Shown here one piece after another: positions 1 to 7,673 of a DNA stretch of 11,824 bases. How positions within the stretch are numbered: position 1 is the first letter of the stretch; each line of letters begins with the position of its first letter. The position numbers and the translations under genes are program-made. The notes beneath the pieces are model-generated. The model was not told the DNA's origin. It made no database searches and saw only the letters and a list, made by a program, of their open reading frames with translations. Origin of the DNA: Lunasporangiospora selenospora (lineage: Eukaryota; Mortierellomycota; Mortierellomycetes; Mortierellales; Mortierellaceae); contig JAABOA010000187.1 of assembly GCA_015680635.1 (NCBI GenBank), forward strand, positions 2,770 through 14,593. The letters are read 5' to 3'.

Positions 1-651
1 AAGACTTTCAGGCAACGGTCCTGTGAGGCCCTGACCTAAAAAAAAGATCCAGGAAATTGTTGAAGCATTAGAAGCCAGATCCCAATCATAAGATTCACTT
101 TCTTCATACGTCTATACTTTCCGTAGTCGTGACCATACCTGCCAAGAAAATATAGACGATTTGGCCATTGGGGTTACACTTGATGGCCGCCGAGTTTGGA
201 TACTCGGTGTTGCAACAATTCACTGTGTCCGGAACAAATCGCCAGGGTCCTGTAGCCTTGTACAAATCTGCAATGACCACGCATTCGGGACTTGCAGTCC
301 CGGGTTTAATGATGTCTGGTATACTCGGTGGGGCTGCTGTATTTGTTACTTGGATGGCTGAGATAGAGGTTGTAGCATCAACAGATGGTGTCACGGTGAC
401 TGTGGGGATTTGAACCTGGATAGGTGGATCGTCATCGATATCGTCGATCGATTCCGAAAAAGTATTATCCTCGTCGTCGGCATTATCGCTACTGTCGTCA
501 TCATCAATATCCTCCGCCCTTGCAAAACTATTCCGTGTCAAGGTGATGCACAAGAGTAACAAGACCAATATCGCAAGTATGCGACGCCTATGTTGAAGAC
601 CTGTTTTATGGTAAGATTGCGTTGTTGTTGTTGTTGTTGATTTGACCGCAT
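1..651 (-). CDS. Secreted leucine-rich-repeat protein, 5' part (partial; start unresolved)
   Basis: I place two exons: 139-568 and beyond (first large exon), then an intron at 36-138 (GTATGG donor, TTTTTTTTAG acceptor, 103 bases), then 1-35, which continues off the left edge. The joined frame reads IVYIFLAGQGLTGPLPESL, a classic plant-type LRR repeat (LxGxxLTGxLPxSL). Before it is an LRR N-terminal cap-like segment (ECVVIADLYKATGPW... with a CC pair and another Cys). The N-terminus looks like a signal peptide: HRRR, then a hydrophobic ILAILVLLLLCITL core, then a probable cleavage near ARA-ED. A polyacidic D/E/S tract and a T/P/V-rich linker lie between signal and cap. There is no in-frame ATG before the signal core, and a TAA closes the frame upstream. 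The nearest ATG (651-649) is in another frame. A 59-base intron (588-646, weak GTCAAA donor, CATAG acceptor) would join it as M-R-R-R-I-L-A. A different upstream exon or an assembly error is equally possible. Ligand and function are unknown. Confidence 0.7.
621..638. repeat. GTT/CAA trinucleotide microsatellite, six units
   Basis: Six perfect GTT units on the plus strand (CAA on the minus strand). They lie in the leader, or in a putative 5' intron, of the minus-strand LRR gene. Slippage here could explain the frame mismatch between the ATG at 651 and the signal-peptide frame. Confidence 0.85.
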
Positions 652-2431
652 TGGGGGTACAAGATTAACCGGGGGAAAAAAAGAGTCAGTGAGATTTACT
701 CAACTATAAAGCTGATGGATACAGAGGCACAACCGATACTGAATACATGCCTTGCCTTTAGCAAGCATTTTTGAAGACTGGAGCTGCGTTAGATATGTCG
801 GACTAAGTGATTTAAAACAGGGGTATTTGGATGAGATGAAACTCACAACTGAAAGAAGTGAGTGAGTGGGAAAGGCGAAAGAGAAGAAGATTGGTGACGG
901 GAAAGAGTATGGTCACTGAGAGTGATAGCACAGGATAAGGCGGAAGAAAATGAAGAATAGAAGGGAAAAGAGGAAGGGAATGAACACTGTCGAAATGGCA
1001 TTCAACTTTGTAGCATTGCTAAGGAGAGAAAAGAGAAAAGAGGAACATCCAGGTTGTGCCCTTGAAAGTGAATATGGACCTGGCTGGAAAAGCTTCAACG
1101 TTTGAGTGATCATACCATGGTCAGCACGAAGGAGGCACTTTGAGGATGGAAGGGAGAATTTAGACCTGAGTTGAAATGGTGGAGAGAGGGGTAAGGAGGA
1201 AGAACCAATCTCTCACATGCAATGGCCACGTTCAGGATCCTCTTGTAGGGCGAGCCAACCGGGTTCGTCCTTGTTGGGACATGGAAACCAAGGGATGGTA
1301 AGGTCTCATTGTTGACAACATTCGTTTCCAGCCACTCGCTCACGCATGCACACAGCCGGGACAGGGAGACAAAGAGCTAGTTTTCTCGCCAGAATGAGAG
1401 AAGAGACGAGGCCGAGGAAGGTAGGAGAGGGCAAATTGACATTTTGCAAGAGGGGTTGAGGAAGGAGAGAGGGAAGGTGCAACGCACGGGGAAAGGCCAA
1501 TGAAAGGGGCCAAAAAAAAAAAGGCCGAGATCCAGAGTGGAAAACTGCAAGCATATGCATGGTTCGCGCGATACGCCCACGTATCCAGCATGGACAGTAA
1601 TGTAACAGGGGTTGAGAGCGTGTCATCGAGGAGGGGCGGTCCCACCGGAAAGATAAGACACACACACATATATCCAACAGCTGTTCTGCTTACTATAGTC
1701 AACCGCAACTCGCTTCGATTCCTCGATTCCTCAAAGCGCGTCCAAGAAATAAAGGTATGGTCAAAGAGCCCACCCCTACTTCGCCCACAAAAAAAAAGGG
1801 AGCCCTTATCCCAATCAGAATGATTAGGTTCACAATTCACGGATTATTTCATGATCATCCTTCATGATAATGTCATTGATGAACGTAGAATGCGTGAGCA
1901 TCAAAAGCAATGTGATCTCGAGGGGCTATTCAGAATTCAAAGAGAGGTGTGATGGACGGAAGCCCCGATGGATGAGACAATGGAATTGCATTATTTTTTA
2001 CTTCATTATGACACCAAAAGATCTTCTGTAAACTGGGCACGCCACGTCGGATAAGAAGGAGCTTTTGTAGCTCACACGCCGATGGTGGATCCTCTTTGTG
2101 ATTGCTGCTATGCCGTGCTTTTATTGAGTGTATCAGGGAAGAGATTGTAGAGAAGCGAACCTCTTGAAAAGAGACAGTGATGGATACGTTTTCTCTCTCT
2201 CTTTTTTTTTCTATATCGGCAACTTTTGCCTTGCAATGTCATATCTCCATTGTTTCTCTATGCTTTAGAAGAATAGGCGTCGGAGAGTGACGAAAAGCCC
2301 TCCAGTAATACTTTTGACACTCTTGACATCCCCTCATCTCACATCAAGGCTCAGTATACATTAACCCGCCAGTTTTCTGTCGAACAAGGTAACAGGAAAT
2401 CAACTGCTCCAAGCTAGACAAGTCTATAGAC
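652..2431. other. Long region without a convincing gene
   Basis: Several open frames of 65-166 codons lie here on both strands, mainly between 913 and 1840. Their translations are low in complexity (F/S/P/L-rich on the minus strand) and match no family I know. They overlap one another and show no coherent splicing. The segment contains a long purine-rich stretch, a short CA run near 1660, a tandem 8-base repeat CGATTCCT at 1716-1731 flanked by CGCTT/AAGCG, two copies of TTCATGAT near 1848-1868, and a CT/T run near 2190-2210. I read it as the upstream region of the minus-strand LRR gene plus intergenic DNA. Confidence 0.55.
830..1530 (-). promoter_or_regulatory. Extended purine/pyrimidine-asymmetric tract upstream of the LRR gene
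   Basis: The plus strand is visibly A/G-rich over several hundred bases, with repeated blocks of GAAAG, GGAAG and GAGAG, so the minus strand is CT-rich. CT-rich stretches are common in fungal promoters and leaders, and this one lies upstream of the minus-strand LRR gene. Its length of about 700 bases is unusual. A regulatory role is inferred only. Confidence 0.3.
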
Positions 2432-2647
2432 ATGACAGCACTTAAAGTTCTAATGACGCGTCTTTTCAAAGAAAAAAGATATACACATGAAGCGAGCAGA
2501 GGCAAGACAAGAGCTGCTTTATCAAAACTCGGTCAGTCCGCAGACTTGCTACTTGAACATCTCGATCAAGATGTCCACGTAAGAAAGCGCCGCTTTCAAA
2601 ATGCTAGGACGAGCCTTCAGGAAGCATTTCGCGCAGTGCTTAGTTGA
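2432..2647 (+). CDS. Doubtful small ORF, 71 aa, helical and basic
   Basis: An ATG-to-TGA frame gives a basic, predicted helical peptide (LFKEKRYTHEASRGKTRAAL, then LLLEHLDQDVHVRKRRFQ and SLQEAFRAVLS). Its composition looks more like protein than the neighbouring frames, with regular spacing of hydrophobic residues. I recognise no family, signal peptide or membrane segment. A CTATAG just before the ATG could be a splice acceptor, so this might be the last exon of an unseen transcript. It could equally be chance. It lies on the opposite strand from both flanking genes. Confidence 0.3.
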   Translation: MTALKVLMTRLFKEKRYTHEASRGKTRAALSKLGQSADLLLEHLDQDVHVRKRRFQNARTSLQEAFRAVLS

Positions 2648-2977
2648 CGCTCTTCCACGGCCAATATTAATACTGCAGTCTTCTAGTGTGGCCACCAGGA
2701 GACAATGACAACCTTGTATGCTAGTGTGGATATACTTTAAATTACTCGTTACTCACTCATTTCTCATTCTAAGTGGGGTCGCTCCTGGGATAGTGTCCAA
2801 AGGTGACTACAATACGAATACCACAGGATTCGGATGGAGTACCAATTTGAGTATCATGGACTGTGTAGAAAAAGTAAAGATAGTTTTACTCGACTACAGC
2901 AACAACTACAGCAACAACTACTACACCAACCAAGACTCCCCTTTCTCCTTTTCTTTTTATCTTTCAGCGAAGCCGAC
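2648..2977. other. 3' flank of CDC50, no gene seen
   Basis: This 330-base stretch lies between the doubtful small ORF and the CDC50 stop codon. Short frames are open on both strands, but their products are compositionally odd (YSNN repeats on plus, CCSS repeats on minus), because they are driven by a CAA/CTA-rich repeat. It most likely holds the CDC50 3' untranslated region. Confidence 0.5.
2894..2917. repeat. Tandem 12-base duplication
   Basis: CTACAGCAACAA occurs twice head to tail and is followed by more CTA/CAA-rich sequence. It lies downstream of the CDC50 stop, probably in the 3' untranslated region. Confidence 0.8.
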
Positions 2978-4772
2978 TTAATGTCGAACACTAACACCGG
3001 TAGAAGCGCCTCTTGCCCCGTTTGCGGGTCCACCATCGCTCGACAATAGTTCATCTTCGGCTGCGGGCTCTGCCTTTTGATGCCAAGTCAAATACGTGTG
3101 ATCCCCAATAGCCCTTGGCTTGTAGAGATGGCGTGCTGTAAACAACAATCCCAAAACCACACAGAGCACACCGACAACAATGTATGCAATGCCGATAAAT
3201 GGACTACGTCCACCCATAAAAGACACGGTGGTGATTACAAGCGACTTGGTTCCACCATAGGATGTCACATTGTAATCTGTCATGAAGAGAGGAACAAAGA
3301 GAGAAAGATATTCGGTCAGAAAAAACTGAACTCATGTTTTCTTGATCAAGACCTAGAGGTCCCCTGCATGTTAAAAAACAACAATGGGGTATTACTCATG
3401 TCAATATCGATTGTATAGTTTCCGCTGAGCAAGTTATCCTCCTCGTTCTTTGAATAGAGTTTTCGGAAATTGGGTAAGCCTGCAGGACGCATCCAGACCT
3501 GGAAATGGCTGTCCTTGGACACATCAGGTGGCTGTGATGAGGCCGAGTACCCATTCGGGTAATTCTTCCAGTTGGGTGGGGGACGGATCATGCTCAGATC
3601 TGGATAGGTCTGTTTGCCATACTTGTGCGTATCGCCCTTCCACGCAATCCCGGTGTCTGTAAGGATAAATGGCCGGTTGTTGTTTGTTTCGGTGTCCGCG
3701 GGAAGTAAGAACAATGAAAAGGTGTCTAATTCAAGAAACCAAAAGAAAAGGTTGGCGTTCTCTGGTTAAGGAACTACTAAAAACCAAAATGCTGTATTCA
3801 AGCGACCCTTTGACAGAGCAGTGCGATACAAACCATTAAACATCGAGTTGGCAATCAAGCCGCAGGGGTAGATGGGGTACTGAACACCATTCTCAGTTAT
3901 GGTTGCAAGTGGCTCGCACGATCCACCCTTGAGCTCTGCAGCAGTCCTCGCAGCACCCGAGAGTTGTTTCGAATCCATGCTCTTGACAAATCGGCGATGG
4001 TTCTGATAAAAGTTGGTCAATCGATAATAGACAAAGATGGGCTTCTTCATAGTCGTAGGGATGTTGAACTTGACAGTGCATTTAGTGGTTCTCCAGGTGG
4101 CATTGTTACCAGATCCAACGTCCGGTCGAGACATGTACTCGGGTGTCAGACCATCGCTGGAAGAATCTGCAAAGTTGGCTGAATAGGCGTCGGATGGTAC
4201 CTGTACAAACCCTGCTCCAGCCTTGTCACAGTTTGTATAATCAATCACCAACTCAGAGACCTAGGAGAGAGAACAGAGCACAAGAAATTGGTGGTAAGTT
4301 GAATGCAAGGGGAACAACTCCACAAGATATGCCCGCTTGCGTGTGCCTGGTGGATATTGTGCTTCTTGCAATGGATCACAGTCCCTTTTAAACCCACCGT
4401 GTCATTCGCCCAGAGCAACAGACCACCCAAGGGAGCAAAGATAACACCAATGATTATCAATGCTGGGAGCACCGTCTTTGGGGTCAAGATAGGCTGCCAT
4501 GCTTTAAGTCTCTGCTGCTTGAAAGCCGTGTCTATGCATCATTCCATTCGGGCCAGAAAGACGTGTAGGAATGCATATTTGGTTAAAGGCACGAAAACGA
4601 TGTCCTTGAAAAAAGGCCGTTGCCAATGTCTTCCTATTCATCTTAATTCCGATCCCGGTAGAAGCGAAAGGGGGAGAGGCAGCATTATAGCATGTCTAGA
4701 TGCAATTGAAACGAGAATGTCGGTCTTTGACATACTGGCAGGCCTTCTTGTCTTTGGCTGGTCAGCTGCCAT
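2978..4772 (-). CDS. CDC50: Cdc50/Lem3 family: P4-ATPase flippase accessory subunit
   Basis: This is the beta subunit that P4-ATPases need to leave the ER and to flip aminophospholipids across Golgi, endosomal or plasma membranes. Exons in transcript order: 4736-4772, 4398-4531, 3834-4260, 3396-3725, 2978-3276. The introns (204, 137, 108 and 119 bases) are all GT-AG and in phase, giving 408 aa, the usual family length. The N-terminus contains [20 protein letters not shown], followed by membrane segment 1 (about residues 33-54). The large lumenal domain has four cysteines (C68, C118, C172, C190), fitting the family's two disulfides. It also has the hallmark [18 protein letters not shown] (134-151), GIAW, PPPNW and [17 protein letters not shown]. 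Membrane segment 2 is at about 336-357, followed by [13 protein letters not shown]. Sequons include N55, N110, N199 and N312. The start is fixed by the 37-base first exon, whose donor phase completes the Asn of PAN-TAF. Which paralogue (Cdc50, Lem3 or Crf1) cannot be told. Confidence 0.96.
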
Positions 4773-5055
4773 GTGCCGAGTTGGTGTAGAGGAGGAGAGA
4801 GGAGGCAAATAGTATTAGCTCTTGTCCAGGTATAACCCAAAGGCAGACGAGAAGAGACTGATGCAAAAAAGGGATGAGAGAAAGAGTGGGGATGGACGCA
4901 GGTGCAGTGAACTCCGGATGAACAAGTTGATTGATTCGGTTCCAAGAGAATGAAGAGCAGTCGAAATGGCCCTTCCTCTTCCTCATGCTCAATTTTTGCT
5001 ACGCAGTCCGGGCCGTCGACCGACCGTTGTGGCACGGCTAAAAATATTTAATAGT
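4773..5055 (-). promoter_or_regulatory. Upstream region of CDC50 / 3' flank of the KNH-like gene
   Basis: Between two co-directional minus-strand genes. Immediately before the CDC50 ATG the transcript strand is CT-rich (TCTCTCCTCCTCTACACC), a typical fungal leader. No clear TATA box or known operator was seen. Confidence 0.45.
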
Positions 5056-7248
5056 CTACGATGGCGTCTTGCTATGGATATACAAGTAAGGGTCTGAATG
5101 GACCCAGAACGGCTGGCTAACATCCTCCCATTGTACTCTTTGCCGCCCCACACCCGAGAGACGGATCTGGTATGCACCCGAGTCAACCCAAGCAGGTATC
5201 CTGACCAACATTGCCCCCCAATGACCAGGGATGTGATCCGTCAATAGCGCGGCGCGTGATAAGTGCTGTTGCTGCAGTTGCAGTTGCAGCTGTTGTGGCA
5301 CGAAGGCCTGCGCCTTTTCAACCTTGGGCTGACTAGACCCTTGATGTAATAAATCTCGGTGTTCTTCTTTTTGATCCTCACTTGCTGCAGGGTCCGCACG
5401 TTGAAGATGCTGCCAATCGTTTTTGCGGACAGGGGATACTGGGGATAACACCTTGATCAACTCAATGTCCATTATGATGCCATCAGCAACCAGCTCATCC
5501 GTAACCTCCCAGCTCACAGTGCGTTCACGGTTCGCCCTCCAGCCCACAACGGCATCAACGGGCATCGCCACTTTTCCATTCTCGATTCGAATCTTGAGAT
5601 TTCTAGGCGACGGCTTCGGTTGTCTCTTGTCCTCTTTCCCCACCTCCCGACTGTCAGAGTGTTGCTCGCCCCAGAGCCCAAGTGCTTTTCGCAATTGAAG
5701 CCGGGCCGCCATCGTGCTCTGCTTTTGAACATAAGCTGGATCTTTCGCCTTGTCTTTTTGGGAAAAATGCGGGTCATTCTTGTTGTTCTTGCGATCTTGA
5801 GCCAATTGCTGCCTCTTCTCCACCAGCTCGCCTTCCATCTCTTCGAGTTCTTCTTGTGTATAATCCGGGTAGAGATCTCGTTCAACCACAATATTCAGCG
5901 CTTCTTTAAACCGAAAACTTGTCTGATCAAACTGGGTTCGCCTGTACGCTCTTTCTGTGCTCTCCAAAGCATTATTGCTGGCTTTACCATCGTCGATACT
6001 CAGATTGCTGCCGTCTCCAGTTTTATCACCAGTCGGCAACCAAGGACGGACATAGGCAGATATCCAGTGACCCCAGCCCTCCTTCTGTGGCCCTGCAGAG
6101 TCAACAAATGGTCGGAACCCTTGCATCGCTTTCTGATTGCTATGGATGGATCGTCGAAGTTCTGCCTTTCTCCAGAGTTCGTTCGTGGAGCCTATCCTCT
6201 CTTGCATGGTCTCTTGACTGAGTGTGTCGACAAACTCTCTCCATTCTCCATTCGCCATGTCGAGATTCGTGACCTCGATAGCATCAGCTCCTCTCCAGAG
6301 TCCAACCTGACGAGGTCCCGAATTGATTTTTGCTTTTCCAGGGCCAGAAATCAGTCTAGAAGTGGATAGGTCCCAGGGTTCAGGACGAAGTTTCTTTTGA
6401 CGGGCCTCTCTTGGCCTTTCGCTGATACCTTCGTCCCAGAAATTGATCAAGAGTCGATACCAGCCCGTGGGCACTTCTGTCCGAAGCTGCAGCGTGACCT
6501 GACCGACTGACACGGGGATTCGACTGAGGACCAGCTCGGAGGTCTTGGCTGTGTCCAGTGGGACAAGATGAATATCCATAGTCAATGGACCCCGTAATCC
6601 AGAAGGCGGTGTCAGCGACAAAGACGATTTTGATGCGCTTGATCCAGATTTAAGTGACTGCAAAGGCTCTGAGAGGCTGGTTCCCGCAGATATTTCATGC
6701 GATCGTTGTGCTGGATTCACAGTTGAAGACGACGTCAAATCTGAGACGTCTTTAGACGTCCGACCGAACTGCTGGATGAAGCCATGTCCCGTTTCCCACT
6801 GCAATGTGTATGTCATCAAATGTCGCCAGGGTGCATCAATATGCTTGAGTGAAAATCCATAGACGCTTTGGGGATCCATGGTGGGTGAGACAAAGTGCGT
6901 ACTCTGAACTGGACCGGGACCCTGGAGCAACTTTTTCTTTTTCCGTCGTCTCCGCCGTTTCTGACGCTCGGTCTCGTCACTGCTCAGTAACTCAACTGTT
7001 CCCATGCCTGGAATAAGGATGTCGCTGAGCTCCGGTGTGAAGCGGAGATGGCTTTCTTCCGATGACCTGTCAAGAGGAGCAGAGACTCTGACTTTAGAAG
7101 GGGCCTCGGGCTCCATTGAGCTTGGATCGAAGACGTCGATCAATTGAGGAAGAGCATAGCTGCTGGAGTGAAGTAAAGCAGATGAGACGAGTACGACTGC
7201 CAAAGTTGGAAACAAAGACAGTCTTGTCCTCTTCCTGGCCATCACCAT
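5056..7248 (-). CDS. Secreted 730-aa protein with two Kre9/KNH-like segments
   Basis: A single uninterrupted exon. The N-terminus (RKRTRLSLFPTLAVVLVSSA... to about SYA-LPQ, residue 32) is a good signal peptide. Two regions resemble the Kre9/KNH N-terminal beta-sandwich found in fungal Ser/Thr-rich GPI proteins. The first has LMTYTLQWET (144-153), then GPLTMDIHLVPLD (220-232), LVLSRIPVSVGQVTLQL (239-255) and VPTGWYRLLINFW (259-271). The second has RTVSWEVTDELVADG (576-590), IIMDIELIKV (591-600), then LLTDHIPGHWGAMLVRIPAW (668-687), SGAYQIRLSG (690-699) and QPFWVHS (712-718). Each is split by a low-complexity insert: Ser/Thr-rich 163-218 in the first, charged and Q-rich 607-662 in the second. 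The middle (275-560) is unassigned; about 442-525 is charged and probably helical. K97-K106 are ten consecutive basic residues. There is no hydrophobic C-terminal tail, so no GPI signal. The domain call comes from pattern recognition only. A wall or beta-glucan role, known for Kre9, is not shown here. Confidence 0.8.
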   Translation of the reverse strand: MVMARKRTRLSLFPTLAVVLVSSALLHSSSYALPQLIDVFDPSSMEPEAPSKVRVSAPLDRSSEESHLRFTPELSDILIPGMGTVELLSSDETERQKRRRRRKKKKLLQGPGPVQSTHFVSPTMDPQSVYGFSLKHIDAPWRHLMTYTLQWETGHGFIQQFGRTSKDVSDLTSSSTVNPAQRSHEISAGTSLSEPLQSLKSGSSASKSSLSLTPPSGLRGPLTMDIHLVPLDTAKTSELVLSRIPVSVGQVTLQLRTEVPTGWYRLLINFWDEGISERPREARQKKLRPEPWDLSTSRLISGPGKAKINSGPRQVGLWRGADAIEVTNLDMANGEWREFVDTLSQETMQERIGSTNELWRKAELRRSIHSNQKAMQGFRPFVDSAGPQKEGWGHWISAYVRPWLPTGDKTGDGSNLSIDDGKASNNALESTERAYRRTQFDQTSFRFKEALNIVVERDLYPDYTQEELEEMEGELVEKRQQLAQDRKNNKNDPHFSQKDKAKDPAYVQKQSTMAARLQLRKALGLWGEQHSDSREVGKEDKRQPKPSPRNLKIRIENGKVAMPVDAVVGWRANRERTVSWEVTDELVADGIIMDIELIKVLSPVSPVRKNDWQHLQRADPAASEDQKEEHRDLLHQGSSQPKVEKAQAFVPQQLQLQLQQQHLSRAALLTDHIPGHWGAMLVRIPAWVDSGAYQIRLSGVGRQRVQWEDVSQPFWVHSDPYLYIHSKTPS

Positions 7249-7673
7249 GTCTGACCGTCTGTATTTGTATCAAGTTGGGTAGAGTTGGGTGGCCCTTTTT
7301 TTTTTTGCTGTGAGGCCGAGTCGTTGTTGGATGTGTTGGATAAAGGAGTAAGGTCAAAAAAGAAAAGAAGAAGGAAGGAAGGAAGGAAGGAAGGAAGGAA
7401 GGAAGAAAAAAAGAAAAAAGGGCAACTGTAAATCGACCTCATAGGTGGTTTGGGCTGGAATTTCTTTTGCACCGATGCGCCCAGTTTGGTAGGGTTGGGA
7501 ATCCAGAATATGTAGAAAGAGTCAAACACCTCCCAAAGGCTACTATCACACGGCCATCCCCTGGAGAGCTGTCTTGACACCTTTCAATTTCTTTTCCTTC
7601 CCTTTTTTTTTAATTTTTATTGCAGAAATCAAAACACTCGAGTAGAACAGCCTTCGTATCCTTTTTTCTTCTT
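7249..7673 (-). promoter_or_regulatory. Upstream region of the KNH-like gene / 3' flank of RPN5
   Basis: 425 bases between two minus-strand genes. It contains a GGAA microsatellite, T-runs near 7298 and 7602-7617, and short open frames on both strands with K/F/S-rich low-complexity translations that I do not consider genes. No convincing TATA box was identified. Confidence 0.45.
7373..7404. repeat. GGAA tetranucleotide microsatellite, eight units
   Basis: Eight perfect GGAA units (TTCC on the minus strand), flanked by further AAG/GAA-rich sequence. They lie about 125-155 bases upstream of the KNH-like gene's ATG, so the array is probably in its promoter or 5' leader. Confidence 0.9.

Noticed and set aside
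404-416. GGTTCAAATCC on the minus strand, a perfect tRNA B-box-like sequence
   Set aside because: It lies inside the LRR coding exon (Q-V-Q-I-P codons), and I saw no matching acceptor stem, anticodon arm or A box around it.
1306-1840. Overlapping open frames of 107-166 codons on both strands
   Set aside because: Products are low-complexity and biased by the purine-rich strand, with no motif, splice structure or family similarity.
1848-1875. TCATGA-containing near-palindromes resembling an inverted repeat
   Set aside because: The arms are short and self-palindromic, with no terminal repeats, target duplication or coding content to suggest a mobile element.
2718-3054. Short frames on both strands downstream of and overlapping the CDC50 end
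   Set aside because: Their content comes from a CAA/CTA repeat, and they overlap the well-supported CDC50 last exon or its 3' flank.
3077-3418. 113-codon plus-strand frame
   Set aside because: It is antisense to CDC50 exons and an intron, which are supported by conserved motifs and phase.
5620-6369. 249-codon plus-strand open frame
   Set aside because: It is antisense to the 730-aa secreted protein, has no recognisable family, and its composition is that of a reverse-complement shadow.
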